Origin: Paucibacter sp. B2R-40
Lineage (GTDB): Bacteria > Pseudomonadota > Gammaproteobacteria > Burkholderiales > Burkholderiaceae_C
DNA: 64,000 nucleotides
Reading direction: 5' to 3'
NCBI RefSeq assembly: GCF_025717555.1
Contig: NZ_JAJIRP010000015.1
Span: forward strand, 1 to 64,000
The translations under genes and the position numbers were made by a program. The number at the start of each line of letters is the position of its first letter. Positions within the stretch are counted from its first letter, which is position 1. Shown one piece after another: positions 25,853 through 35,520 of this stretch. The notes below the pieces were generated by a model, which was not told the origin of the DNA, made no database searches, and saw nothing but the letters and a program-made list of their open reading frames with translations.

Positions 25853-25858
25853 TAGAAT
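25853..25858 (+). promoter_or_regulatory. Candidate -10 box of the ahcY transcript
   Basis: TAGAAT lies 7 bases before the first conserved base of the SAH riboswitch, placing transcription start at the aptamer's 5' edge. The matching -35 (GCATTG, 25831-25836, 16 bp spacing) is weak. Confidence 0.4.
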
Positions 25859-25865
25859 TGCACCT

Positions 25866-25980
25866 GTTCCGAGGAGCGTTGCAACCTGAGTTCTTATCCC
25901 CTCAGGCCAGGCTCGGAAAAGTTTCGCAGCGTCGGCCGCTTTGGCCACCAAGACCCGCAAAACCTGCAACCGCGCTCACC
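25866..25980 (+). ncRNA. S-adenosylhomocysteine (SAH) riboswitch
   Basis: The hallmark blocks occur in order: CCGAGGAGCGTTGCAAC from 25869, CCAGGCTCGG (25907-25916) pairing with the CCGAG of the first block, and AACCGCGCTCA (25968-25978), whose GCGCTC pairs with GAGCG of the first block as the known pseudoknot. SAH riboswitches sit upstream of ahcY in many betaproteobacteria and raise expression when SAH accumulates. Between here and the ahcY start, GAGCC and GGCTC (about 26010-26031) can form an expression-platform hairpin. Confidence 0.88.
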
Positions 25981-26094
25981 CGCTGACGTTTTCGCGTGGG
26001 TGAACGCTGCGAGCCAAGTCCTTTGGCTCGCCATCAGATCCCCCATACGGCGACGGCAGCGGCTTCATAGATTGCATGAAGGAAAGAGCTCGCC

Positions 26095-27525
<1,431 letters not shown>

Positions 27526-27545
27526 TAGCCTTAGGGCTACTGCGC

Positions 27546-27635
27546 GGCGCTCAGGCGTCGTTGGGCGGTGCTCGGAATCCTCACGTACAGGAAGTACGTT
27601 CCGGTTCCTGTGCTCCGTCCGCCTAGCCTGAGCAC
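27546..27635. repeat. Intergenic palindromic repeat after ahcY
   Basis: Outer arms GGCGCTCAGGC (27546-27556) and GCCTGAGCACC (27625-27635) are nearly complementary. The centre contains the perfect dyad CGTAC (27584-27588) and GTACG (27594-27598). The form resembles dispersed intergenic elements I recall from Burkholderiales. It may act as a terminator or mRNA-stability element between ahcY and tlyA. Confidence 0.6.
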
Positions 27636-27667
27636 CGCTCGCTACGCCCCGTGAGAATCGAATATTT

Positions 27668-28444
27668 ATGCGCGCAGACCAACTGTTAGTTTCAAAAGGC
27701 CTGGCGCCGACCCGGTCGGCCGCCGCTCGCCTGATCACGGCGGGCGCTGCTGAATGGCAGGGCCCGGCGGGCTGGCAGGCGATCCGCAAGGCGGGTGAAG
27801 ACCTGAACGAGCATGGCGAGTTGCGCGTCAGCGATGACGCGGAACTGCGCTTTGTCTCGCGGGGCGGTCTCAAGCTCGAAGGCGCGCTGAAGCACAGCGG
27901 CCTGGACGTGAGCGGCTTGTGCGTAATGGACATGGGACAGAGCACCGGCGGCTTCAGCGACTGCCTGCTCAAGGCCGGCGCGGCCAAAGTGGTCGGCGTT
28001 GACGTTGGTCATAGCCAGTTGCATGAAACCCTGCGCCAGCACCCGCAGGTAGTGGCGCTGGAGCAACTGCACGTGCGCGAACTGGCTGACTCAGCGCTCA
28101 CCGAACATGCGCCCAAGGGCGGCTTTGCGCTGATCGTTGGCGATCTGAGCTTCATCTCGATGCTGGGGGCCCTGCCCCATCTGGCGCCATGGCTGGCATC
28201 CGAGGGTCAGGTCTTGCTGCTGGTCAAACCGCAGTTCGAGTTGGGGAAAAAGGCGCTGGCACGCGGTGGCTTGATCAAGGACGTCAAGCAATATCCGCTG
28301 CTGGAGACCCAGGCCCGCGATGCCGCCAAAGCCCTGGGCTGGAAGGTACTGGGCTATTTTGAGAGCGCCATCACCGGCGGTGATGGCAACAAGGAATTTT
28401 TTCTCTGGGCGCAAGCGCCGCAGACCAAGAAAGACAGCGCATGA
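27668..28444 (+). CDS. tlyA: TlyA-type rRNA 2'-O-methyltransferase
   Basis: 258 residues. An S4 RNA-binding domain at the N-terminus (MRADQLLVSKGLAPTRSAAA) is followed by an FtsJ-like SAM-binding domain with the MDMGQSTGGFSDCLL motif. TlyA enzymes methylate 16S and 23S rRNA riboses; some act as hemolysins only by historical name. The Lys-Asp-Lys-Glu tetrad of the fold appears compatible with VSRGGLKLEGAL and LVKPQFE. It overlaps metF by ATGA, linking an SAM-using enzyme to methyl-cycle genes. Confidence 0.9.
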   Translation: MRADQLLVSKGLAPTRSAAARLITAGAAEWQGPAGWQAIRKAGEDLNEHGELRVSDDAELRFVSRGGLKLEGALKHSGLDVSGLCVMDMGQSTGGFSDCLLKAGAAKVVGVDVGHSQLHETLRQHPQVVALEQLHVRELADSALTEHAPKGGFALIVGDLSFISMLGALPHLAPWLASEGQVLLLVKPQFELGKKALARGGLIKDVKQYPLLETQARDAAKALGWKVLGYFESAITGGDGNKEFFLWAQAPQTKKDSA

Positions 28445-29292
28445 GCAACACAAGATCAATTCCGGTCAGCTTCGAGTTCTTCCCGCCCAACACGCCGGTC
28501 GGGACAGAGAAGCTCAAGACCGTGGTGCAAGACCTCAGCGTCTTGCACCCGCATTACTTCAGCGTCACCTATGGCGCCGGCGGCTCGACCCGCGACAAAA
28601 CACTCAGCACGGTGATGGACATCGCCCGCGCGGGCTTCGAGGCCGCGCCGCATCTGTCTTGCGTGGGATCCACGCGCGAGAACATCGCCGAAATCCTGGC
28701 CACCTACCGCGCGCAAAATATTCGCCGCGTGGTCGCTTTGCGTGGCGATTTGCCCAGCGGCACGGCGACAGCCGGTGAATTCCGTTATGCGGCCGAGTTG
28801 GTGGCCTTTATCCGCGAGACGCAAGGCAGTGACTGGCAGATCGAAGTAGCGGCCTACCCCGAGTACCACCCGCAGCAACGCTATGCGGCCAAGGACTTGC
28901 AGCATTTCGCGGACAAGATGGCGGCTGGCGCCAGTTCGGCCATCACACAGTTCTTCTTCAACCCGGACGCTTACTTCAACTTCGTTGACGAAGCCCGCAA
29001 GCTGGGCGTTACGGCGCCCATCGTGCCCGGCATCATGCCCTTCCACAACTACGCTCGCATCGCCCAATTCGCGGCGCGCGACGGGATAGAGATTCCGCGC
29101 TGGGTGGCGCTGAAGATGGAAGGCTATATGGACGACGTTGCCTCGATCCGCGCCTTTGGGCTCGACGTGATGACACGGGTCTGCGAGCGCCTGATTGCCG
29201 GCGGCGCGCCCAGCATCCACTTCTATACGCTGAACCAATCGGGTCTGACGCTGGAGTTGTGTAAACGCCTCAAGCTAGGCGAAGTTTCTTGA
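28441..29292 (+). CDS. metF: 5,10-methylenetetrahydrofolate reductase
   Basis: 283 residues, normal for MetF. Supplies 5-methyl-THF for methionine synthesis using FAD. SFEFFPPNT, TYGAGGSTRD and VALRGDLP are conserved family segments, and the C-terminal FYTLNQSGL is typical. The start overlaps tlyA by ATGA; an intrinsic terminator follows at 29312. Together with metK and the riboswitch-led ahcY it forms a local methyl-cycle cluster. Confidence 0.96.
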   Translation: MSNTRSIPVSFEFFPPNTPVGTEKLKTVVQDLSVLHPHYFSVTYGAGGSTRDKTLSTVMDIARAGFEAAPHLSCVGSTRENIAEILATYRAQNIRRVVALRGDLPSGTATAGEFRYAAELVAFIRETQGSDWQIEVAAYPEYHPQQRYAAKDLQHFADKMAAGASSAITQFFFNPDAYFNFVDEARKLGVTAPIVPGIMPFHNYARIAQFAARDGIEIPRWVALKMEGYMDDVASIRAFGLDVMTRVCERLIAGGAPSIHFYTLNQSGLTLELCKRLKLGEVS

Positions 29293-29311
29293 GCCAAGTC
29301 AAAACCCTATG

Positions 29312-29334
29312 GCCCTCCCAGCGAGGGCTTTTTT
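29312..29334 (+). terminator. Intrinsic terminator after metF
   Basis: GCCCTC (29312-29317) pairs with GAGGGC (29323-29328) over 5 bases, followed by TTTTTT. Confidence 0.88.
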
Positions 29335-29338
29335 GACT

Positions 29339-29352
29339 TTGCGTTAGATCAA
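29339..29352 (+). promoter_or_regulatory. FNR-like box before ompW
   Basis: TTGCG-TTAG-ATCAA matches 8 of the 10 informative bases of the FNR consensus TTGAT-N4-ATCAA. ompW is under FNR/ArcA-type oxygen control in enterobacteria, which makes the match plausible. It lies 70 bp before the ATG. Confidence 0.35.
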
Positions 29353-29422
29353 GGGTTTACCCCCTCGGCAGCATTCAAATCTCTTTCATCGGGGCTATTC
29401 CCGGCTTTTTGAAAGTAGATCC

Positions 29423-30091
29423 ATGAACAAGAATTTTGCTGCAGCAATCGCTGGCGTCTGCACAACGGCTGCCCTGGGTTTGGCCAGCTTCTCGGCACAG
29501 GCCCAGAGCGCACAAGAAGGCCCTTGGCTGGTGCGCGTGCGCGCCGTGCATCTGCAATCGGCCAATGACAATAGCGACAAGTTGGCCGCCACGCTGACTA
29601 GCGTCGTCGGCAAGCCTGCCGAAGCATCGATCAATGACAAATGGCTGCCTGAGCTGGACATCAGCTACTTCATCACGCCCAATATTGCGGCCGAGTTGAT
29701 CCTGACTTACCCGCAAAAGCAAGACCTGTCGGTCACCGGCGTGGGCAAGATCGGCAGCTTCAAGCATCTGCCCCCTACGCTGAGTGCGCAATACCACTTC
29801 AGCCCCACCAGCATGTTCCGCCCCTATGTCGGCTTGGGCGTGAACTACACCAATATCTCGGACGTGCAGTTTGACGCCAATGTTGCCGCACTGAAGCTGG
29901 GCCTGAAGCACAACAGCTGGGGTCTGTCGGCACAGATTGGCGCCGACATCGAAGTCGCCAAAAATCTGTATCTGAACGTGGACATCAAGAAGGTTCAGAT
30001 CAAGACCACCGTTTACTCCAACGGTGCTGATATTGGCGAGTTCAAGGTTGATCCGCTGTTGGTCGGCGTTGGCCTGGGCATGCGCTTCTAA
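29423..30091 (+). CDS. ompW: OmpW family outer-membrane protein
   Basis: 222 residues. Signal peptide about 1-27 (ends ASFSAQAQ), then an eight-stranded barrel pattern. The start of the mature part (GPWLVRVRAVHL), the conserved LPPTLSAQYHF and the FRPYVGLGVNYT segments are hallmarks of OmpW, and the chain ends with GLGMRF, whose last Phe is the barrel-assembly signal. It forms a small hydrophobic channel in the outer membrane. It stands alone between two terminators, with a possible FNR box upstream. Confidence 0.93.
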   Translation: MNKNFAAAIAGVCTTAALGLASFSAQAQSAQEGPWLVRVRAVHLQSANDNSDKLAATLTSVVGKPAEASINDKWLPELDISYFITPNIAAELILTYPQKQDLSVTGVGKIGSFKHLPPTLSAQYHFSPTSMFRPYVGLGVNYTNISDVQFDANVAALKLGLKHNSWGLSAQIGADIEVAKNLYLNVDIKKVQIKTTVYSNGADIGEFKVDPLLVGVGLGMRF

Positions 30092-30107
30092 GCCTGCCTC
30101 ACCAAGC

Positions 30108-30144
30108 AAAGCCGCTGTGGCCCAAATTGGGCGCAGCGGCTTTT
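30108..30144. terminator. Terminator between ompW and the peptidase
   Basis: AAAGCCGCTG (30108-30117) pairs with CAGCGGCTTT (30134-30143); the loop also contains a GCCCAAATTGGGC stem. It can serve the convergent genes on both sides. Confidence 0.85.
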
Positions 30145-30151
30145 CGCTTTC

Positions 30152-31459
30152 TCAAAGCGCCGCGAACGCATCTCTCGTCATATTCTCCGGCCCACCTTCG
30201 GCCCGACACACCACATCATCCTCGATGCGAATGCCGCCAAATCGGCTCAGGTGCTCGACCAAAGGCCAATTGACCGCAGCTGCTGCAGGACTGGCACGCA
30301 GCTGGCGCAACAGCGTCGGGATGAAATACAGGCCCGGCTCAATCGTCACCACCATGCCGGCTTGCAGCTTGCGAGTCAGCCGCAGATAAGGGTGGCCCTC
30401 GGGCTTGGGCGCCACAGCGCCGCTCTCATCGGCCATGAAGCCGCCAATGTCATGTACTTGCAGGCCCAACAAATGGCCGATGCCGTGCGGCATGAAGATC
30501 GAGGTGACGCGCTGCTCCAGCATAGCCTCGGTGCTCATGTTGACAATGCCCTGCGATTGCAAGACCGCTGCCAAGTGGCGATGCGTGCTGAGGTGGATGT
30601 CCCGGTAATCCACGCCGTCGCGCACCTCATCCACCAGCGCCAGCTGAGCGACTTCCATTGCCGCCAGCAGCGCGTCGAAGTCGGCGTCGCCACCACGGCT
30701 CCAGGTGCGCGTGATGTCAGAGGCATAGCCATTGACCTGCGCTCCGGCATCAATCAGGAAGGAGCGGCTTTCGGCCGGGCGCTGCACATCCTGATACTGG
30801 TAGTGCAGCACGGCACAGTGTTCGTTCAGCGCCACGATATTGCCGTAAGGCAAGTCCCGATCGGTGTGACCGGCAGCGACCAAATAGGCCCGGTGAATTT
30901 CGGCCTCTGAGACGCCGGCCAGAAAGGCATCACGCGCGGCCAGGTGCGCGGGTGCGGCGCGGCGTGAGGCGCCTCGCATCTGGTCCAACTCATAGCCGTT
31001 CTTGCGTGCACGCTGGAAATGCAGCAGGTTCAGCAGGTCGGGCGGGTTATTCGGCAGCAGGCCATCCAAGCCTGCATCCGCCTCGCCGATGATGGCCAAG
31101 CGACCGGCCGCTTTCAGATGCGCGGCCGCATCTTCAGCCCGGCTGATGATGATCAACTCGACCAGATCGACCCATTCGCCGGTCGGGCTGCTTGGCGGCA
31201 CATGCCAGTAGTCGTCGGGTTGGTAGTAGACGACACGCGGTTTGTGGCCAGGCCGCACCAGCACCCAGCTGTTCGGGTGATTGGTCAAAGGAAGCCAATG
31301 TTTGAAATGCGGATTGGCTTGAAACAGATAGGGCCGGTCATCCATAAACGCGTATTTCTCGATGCCCGAGGCAATCAGCATCGCGTCGAAGCCCGTGCGT
31401 GCCAAGGCGCTTTCGGCCTGGGCCTGCAGCAAGGTCAGGTGTTGTGCGTAAGTATTCAT
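30152..31459 (-). CDS. pepQ: Xaa-Pro dipeptidase (M24 metallopeptidase)
   Basis: 435 residues from the ATG at 31459; an ATG at 31477 overlapping the upstream gene is an alternative. Pita-bread fold with the five metal ligands visible: Asp in FLIDAGAQ and in ASDITRT, His in MPHGIGHLLG, Glu in TIEPGLYF and Glu in GGIRIEDD. It cleaves dipeptides with C-terminal proline, and length and motifs fit the proteobacterial PepQ type. The gene follows a 5-formyl-THF cyclo-ligase gene on the same strand. Confidence 0.9.
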   Translation of the reverse strand: MNTYAQHLTLLQAQAESALARTGFDAMLIASGIEKYAFMDDRPYLFQANPHFKHWLPLTNHPNSWVLVRPGHKPRVVYYQPDDYWHVPPSSPTGEWVDLVELIIISRAEDAAAHLKAAGRLAIIGEADAGLDGLLPNNPPDLLNLLHFQRARKNGYELDQMRGASRRAAPAHLAARDAFLAGVSEAEIHRAYLVAAGHTDRDLPYGNIVALNEHCAVLHYQYQDVQRPAESRSFLIDAGAQVNGYASDITRTWSRGGDADFDALLAAMEVAQLALVDEVRDGVDYRDIHLSTHRHLAAVLQSQGIVNMSTEAMLEQRVTSIFMPHGIGHLLGLQVHDIGGFMADESGAVAPKPEGHPYLRLTRKLQAGMVVTIEPGLYFIPTLLRQLRASPAAAAVNWPLVEHLSRFGGIRIEDDVVCRAEGGPENMTRDAFAAL

Positions 31460-31469
31460 ACCCGCATTC

Positions 31470-32039
31470 TCAACCATTGCGGTCCCATACCACGCCTTCC
31501 TCGGTCAGCATCGCATCCAGAGGAACATCATGCGACTGCGCCTTCAGCATCGGCTGAAAGCCATGCGCATAACCAATGCCCGCCGTGGCCGGGCGCGGCT
31601 GCAGGGCCGCCAAGGTGCGGTCCATAAAGCCGCCGCCATAACCCAGCCGCAGGCCACAAGGGCCGAAGCCAATACAGGGCACCAGCAGCAGTTGAGGCTC
31701 AAACACCTCGGTGTCCTTGGGCTTGGGGATGCCATACGCGTCCTCCTCCATCGGGCAGCCCGGATACCAGACATGAAAGCGCAGCGTGCCTTGGGCCTTG
31801 TCCACCACCGGCAAACCTATCCTGCGCTCGGGATGGTCCTCGCCCCAGCGGTAGAGCGCCGGCAAGGGGTCGAACTCGCCCTTGATGGGCCAATAAGCGC
31901 CAATCGTGAGCTCGGCTCGCCGTAAGAGCCAGACGCGCAACACTTCCTGCAAATGCTCGGCCAGCTCTAGACGATTGGGCAAATCCAGGCGCGCCTGGAT
32001 CAGCTTGTGGCGCAAAACGCTGCGATCATTCATATCCAC
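31470..32039 (-). CDS. 5-formyltetrahydrofolate cyclo-ligase, copy 1
   Basis: 189 residues. The GTG at 32039 is chosen because GGAGG lies 8 bases upstream; an ATG two codons later is too far from it. Family signatures are the basic N-terminus (RHKLIQARLDL), GAYWPIKGEFD and LRLGYGGGFMDRTL. The enzyme converts 5-formyl-THF to 5,10-methenyl-THF with ATP. A second, clearly different member of the family lies 3 kb downstream at 34844-35509. The gene precedes pepQ on the same strand. Confidence 0.88.
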   Translation of the reverse strand: MDMNDRSVLRHKLIQARLDLPNRLELAEHLQEVLRVWLLRRAELTIGAYWPIKGEFDPLPALYRWGEDHPERRIGLPVVDKAQGTLRFHVWYPGCPMEEDAYGIPKPKDTEVFEPQLLLVPCIGFGPCGLRLGYGGGFMDRTLAALQPRPATAGIGYAHGFQPMLKAQSHDVPLDAMLTEEGVVWDRNG

Positions 32040-32163
32040 GGACAATTCCTCCCACAAGAAACTGCTGGCCAATATTGACTCAATGAAACCTGTCGGCCGC
32101 TGCCCCCGATTGTGTGGGCAGACCGGCGGCAACTACCGTCCGTTCAGACCCTATATTTGACCC

Positions 32164-32538
32164 ATGTCCAGTAAAGAACTGCTCCATCACAGCCTGGAAA
32201 TGCTGGCACCACTTGGGGCGCTGCGAAGCCGCCGCATGTTTGGGGGCTGGGGCATTTACGTAGACGACTATTTCATCGCCATCATCGCCTTCGATCAACT
32301 CTATTTGAAGGCCGACGCGCAAACCCGCCCGGAGTTCTTGGCGGCCGGCTGCGCGCCGTTTCAATACGAGCGCGAGGGTCAGCTCATGACTCTGGGCTAT
32401 TTCGTCGCACCCGAAGAAGCGATGGAGTCCCCGGCGCTGATGGAGGCCTGGGGCCGCTTGGCCCTCGGCGCGGCCTTGCGAGCCAAGACCGGCGCGGCGA
32501 AGCCAAAGGCGAGAATGAGGGCCAAGAACAAATCGTAG
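32164..32538 (+). CDS. TfoX N-terminal domain protein
   Basis: 124 residues consisting of one TfoX/Sxy N-terminal domain (MFGGWGIYVDDYFIAII, LYLKAD, MTLGYFVAPEE) and a basic tail rich in Lys, Ala and Arg. Full-length TfoX activates competence genes; single-domain versions such as this are widespread and mostly uncharacterised. Absence of the C-terminal domain makes a direct competence role uncertain. It diverges from the cyclo-ligase gene and is followed on the same strand by a methyltransferase. Confidence 0.85.
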   Translation: MSSKELLHHSLEMLAPLGALRSRRMFGGWGIYVDDYFIAIIAFDQLYLKADAQTRPEFLAAGCAPFQYEREGQLMTLGYFVAPEEAMESPALMEAWGRLALGAALRAKTGAAKPKARMRAKNKS

Positions 32539-32564
32539 CGCCACTCACGTTTGGCCTCGCCCCT

Positions 32565-33494
32565 ATGCACGCAATGCTGAACGCCATCGCCACGATGGCC
32601 CTGCCCGCTGACGCCCAGCGCATCTTTCATGGCCGGGGCGGACTCTTCCCGGGCTGCGAGCAATGGGCGCTGGACAGCTTCCCGCCAGTTTTTTTGTTGA
32701 CCAGCTTTCAGCCCGCGACGGGGCATGAATTGGGCCTCATTCAGGCAGCCCTGGCAGCCCGCTGGCAAGAACTGGCCCCCGATCAGCCGCTCAAGCTGGT
32801 CTTTCAATACCGCGACGAAGGCCGCAGCGAGACTCGGCTGCTGGCCGGCAGCGTGCCCGAGCCACATTCGGTATCCGAACAAAAAACGCGTTATCTGGTG
32901 CACTTGCTGAGGGGTCAAAACCACGGCCTCTTTCTCGACATGGCCGCTGGACGGCGCTGGGTCAGCGAGCATGTGCAGACGCGCCCCGGCGCCCAGGTGC
33001 TGAACCTTTTTGCCTACACCTGTGCCTTCTCGGTGGTGGCGCTGCAGGCCGGAGCCGGCAGCGTGGTCAACGTAGACATGAGCAGCGGCGCCCTCAATAT
33101 CGGGCGGCAAAACCACCGTCTGAACGGTTTGGAAGATTCGTCCAAACGAGCCAGCTTCCTGGCCCACGACATTTTCAATTCCTGGGGCAAGATCATGCGC
33201 AGCGGCCCCTATGACCTGATCATCCTTGATCCGCCCAGCTTCCAAAAAGGCAGCTTCGTCGCGACCAAGGATTACGCCCGCCTGCTGCGCCGCCTGCCCG
33301 CTCTCTTGGCGCCGGGCGGCCACGCAATGCTCTGCCTGAATACGCCCAAGCTGGGCCTTGCTTTTCTGCAAGATCAAATGCAAGAGTTGGCGCCCGAGCT
33401 CAAGTTCGTGCAGCGCGTGGCCAACCCGGCCGAGTTTGCCGATATTTCCGACGACCGCTCGCTCAAGGTGCTGATTTACAAGGCGGCCGATTAG
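32565..33494 (+). CDS. Class I SAM-dependent methyltransferase (RlmI/RlmK-like)
   Basis: 309 residues. The SAM-binding motif is LNLFAYTCAFSVVAL and the catalytic-region motif is ILDPPSFQKGSF, as in RNA methyltransferases related to RlmI and the RlmK half of RlmKL. A PUA domain is not evident, unlike in the RlmI at 6268, so the target may differ. A short insert near residues 45-75 precedes the core. Its last 32 bases overlap the end of the convergent DUF2917 gene. Confidence 0.84.
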   Translation: MHAMLNAIATMALPADAQRIFHGRGGLFPGCEQWALDSFPPVFLLTSFQPATGHELGLIQAALAARWQELAPDQPLKLVFQYRDEGRSETRLLAGSVPEPHSVSEQKTRYLVHLLRGQNHGLFLDMAAGRRWVSEHVQTRPGAQVLNLFAYTCAFSVVALQAGAGSVVNVDMSSGALNIGRQNHRLNGLEDSSKRASFLAHDIFNSWGKIMRSGPYDLIILDPPSFQKGSFVATKDYARLLRRLPALLAPGGHAMLCLNTPKLGLAFLQDQMQELAPELKFVQRVANPAEFADISDDRSLKVLIYKAAD

Positions 33495-33750
33495 TTAGGC
33501 AGCCGGCCGGCGGCACCAGCAATTGAAAGGCGGCCTGCGGCCAAGCCTCCAGCACGACCCGGCTGCCGCTGGCCAGCGCCACGCTTTGGCCGGCCTCCAG
33601 CCACACATCTTCGGCCGGCGCTTGCGCCCTGCCCTGGCGCGTCAACCAAACCCGCCCCTTGGCAACAGCCAACTCGCGCGCGCCCGGACCGATCTCCAGG
33701 CTCAAGGCCTCACCCTGCGACAGGGACCACAATGCTTGCGAATGGCTCAT
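33463..33750 (-). CDS. DUF2917 domain protein
   Basis: 95 residues from the ATG at 33750 with GGAG 8 bases upstream. It matches the DUF2917 pattern: a short beta-rich domain with GRVWLTRQG and DVWLEAGQSVAL. The fold is cupin-like in appearance; function unknown. It diverges from the LysR-type gene at 33864, an arrangement typical of a regulator and its target. The intergenic 113 bp should hold the operator. Confidence 0.82.
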   Translation of the reverse strand: MSHSQALWSLSQGEALSLEIGPGARELAVAKGRVWLTRQGRAQAPAEDVWLEAGQSVALASGSRVVLEAWPQAAFQLLVPPAGCLTNRPPCKSAP

Positions 33751-33863
33751 TATTTCAACTCCGGTTTTGGCGACCCACGGTTGCCGCCTCTGGAGATGAA
33801 TACTAGGGATTGCCCGCGCCGGCGTCCAATGAGATGGGCGCACAGCATTGATACCATTCACGC

Positions 33864-34847
33864 ATGAATCAAGCCACGTCGCCGCCAAAGCCAACTCGCC
33901 AACGCCCACTCTCGGTCGGTCCACTACGCGCCTTCGAGGCGGTGGCGCGGCTTTTGAGCTTTCGCGGCGCGGCGGATGAGTTGTTCTTGACTCAGTCAGC
34001 GATCAGCCGGCAGATCCGCTCGCTCGAAGAGGAACTCGGCTTCAGTTTGTTTTTGCGCGGAACCCGCCATGTCGAATTGACCAGCGACGGTGCGGCGCTG
34101 CAAACAACCACGATCGCCGCGCTGGAACGGCTTGACCAAACGGTGCGCCAGTTGCGCCAGGCGCGCGGCCGCCGAGTCGTCAATGTGACCACTTTTGCAT
34201 CCTTCGCCTCGCTCTGGTTAATTCCGAGGTTAGAGGCCTTTCAACGCGAGCATCCGGACATCGACATCCGCGTCTCGGCCAACGATCAGGTGATAGACCT
34301 GGACGACAGCGAGTTCGACATCGCCTTGCGCTACACGGCGGCTGGCAATACTCCGCCAGGGGCGGAGCGCCTGTTCGGGGAGACGCTGACGCCGGCCGTG
34401 AGCCGCTGGTTGTCGTCCCAAGGCGAGCAGGGCGAGCGCCCGCCACTGCGCCAGCCGGCCGACTTGGCCCACTACACCTTGGCAGAGGAAGACGATCAGC
34501 GCCCGACGGCGGAGTTTCTGGGTTGGCGTCGCTGGTTGCGCGAACACGGGGTGGCCGATTTGCAGCCGCGCCGCTGGATGTATCTGAACTTCACCTACCA
34601 GCAGGTTCAAGCGGCCCTGGGCGGACAAGCGGTGGCGCTGGCCCGGGTCGCCTTGGTCAGCGAGCAGCTGCAGCGTGGCGACCTGATCGAACCCTTCGGC
34701 CCGGCCGGCCGCATGAGCAGCCCGATTGCTTACTGGCTGCTGCTGTCGCGGCACAGCAAAAATCGGCCCGAAATCGTGTTGTTCAATGACTGGCTGCTGG
34801 CACAAGCGGCGCAAGCGCGCATCGATATCGGCGAGACAAGGCCCTAA
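33864..34847 (+). CDS. LysR-type transcriptional regulator (GcvA-like)
   Basis: 327 residues. The N-terminal HTH (PLRAFEAVARLLSFRGAA, then TQSAISRQIRSLE) and the GcvA-subgroup effector domain (FASFASLWLIPRL) are clear. It diverges from the DUF2917 gene, its likely target and partner. Its last bases overlap the end of the second cyclo-ligase gene, which runs the other way. No ligand can be inferred. Confidence 0.92.
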   Translation: MNQATSPPKPTRQRPLSVGPLRAFEAVARLLSFRGAADELFLTQSAISRQIRSLEEELGFSLFLRGTRHVELTSDGAALQTTTIAALERLDQTVRQLRQARGRRVVNVTTFASFASLWLIPRLEAFQREHPDIDIRVSANDQVIDLDDSEFDIALRYTAAGNTPPGAERLFGETLTPAVSRWLSSQGEQGERPPLRQPADLAHYTLAEEDDQRPTAEFLGWRRWLREHGVADLQPRRWMYLNFTYQQVQAALGGQAVALARVALVSEQLQRGDLIEPFGPAGRMSSPIAYWLLLSRHSKNRPEIVLFNDWLLAQAAQARIDIGETRP

Positions 34848-35509
34848 GGTGAGATGACTTCGCGCTCGGTCAACACCAAGGTCAGCGGCTGGTCATGCGG
34901 CTCGGCCGCGAAGTGACACTCTGCAAAGGACCAAGCCAAGCCAATGCTGGTGACGCCCGGATGCGCCGCCAGCCAGCGGTCGAAATAGCCGCCGCCATAG
35001 CCAAGGCGGTAGCCTTCGCGCGTGAACCCCACGCAGGGCACCAGCACCACGTCCGGCACCACCACCGCGCCCTTGCTGCTGCCGATGCCGCATTCATCTT
35101 GCGCGCTCGGCGTTTGCCCATCCCAACGCCGATAGTCCATGCGGCGCGGCGACTTGTAGGCAAAGGGCAGCGCCCATTGCATGGGCTCGGGCGGCGCGGT
35201 TTCGGAGTCCGCCCAGTCCTCCTCAAGGGCCGGATTCGATGGTGAACCTTCATGGGCCCCAAGGTTTACTGGCGCCAATAGTGCCAACAAGTGCTCGGCT
35301 GCGTTAAATTCCCCCTCAAGCGGCCAAAACAGGCCCAGGCATTGCGGCTCCAGCTGTTCCAGCAAGTGGCGCAAATGCTGCCCCAGACTGCCGGCAGCGG
35401 CATGCGCTGCGGGGGTGGCGGCCCAGGCAGCTCGCTGGGTCAGCAAATGGGTCCGCAAAGCCGGGCGCTCGTGCGGAAGCGATGGAGATGTTGATTGAAA
35501 ACTGGACAC
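34844..35509 (-). CDS. 5-formyltetrahydrofolate cyclo-ligase, copy 2
   Basis: 221 residues from a GTG at 35509 preceded by AAGGG. GLFWPLEGEFN, LVPCVGFTREG and RLGYGGGYFDRWL are the family signatures. Compared with copy 1 it has an extra segment (about residues 85-125) and differs throughout, so the two are old paralogues and not a recent duplication. It begins just 11 bp from the divergent lytic transglycosylase gene. Having two members in one 4 kb interval is unusual; one may have another substrate. Confidence 0.85.
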   Translation of the reverse strand: MSSFQSTSPSLPHERPALRTHLLTQRAAWAATPAAHAAAGSLGQHLRHLLEQLEPQCLGLFWPLEGEFNAAEHLLALLAPVNLGAHEGSPSNPALEEDWADSETAPPEPMQWALPFAYKSPRRMDYRRWDGQTPSAQDECGIGSSKGAVVVPDVVLVPCVGFTREGYRLGYGGGYFDRWLAAHPGVTSIGLAWSFAECHFAAEPHDQPLTLVLTEREVISP

Positions 35510-35520
35510 GGTACCCTTTG

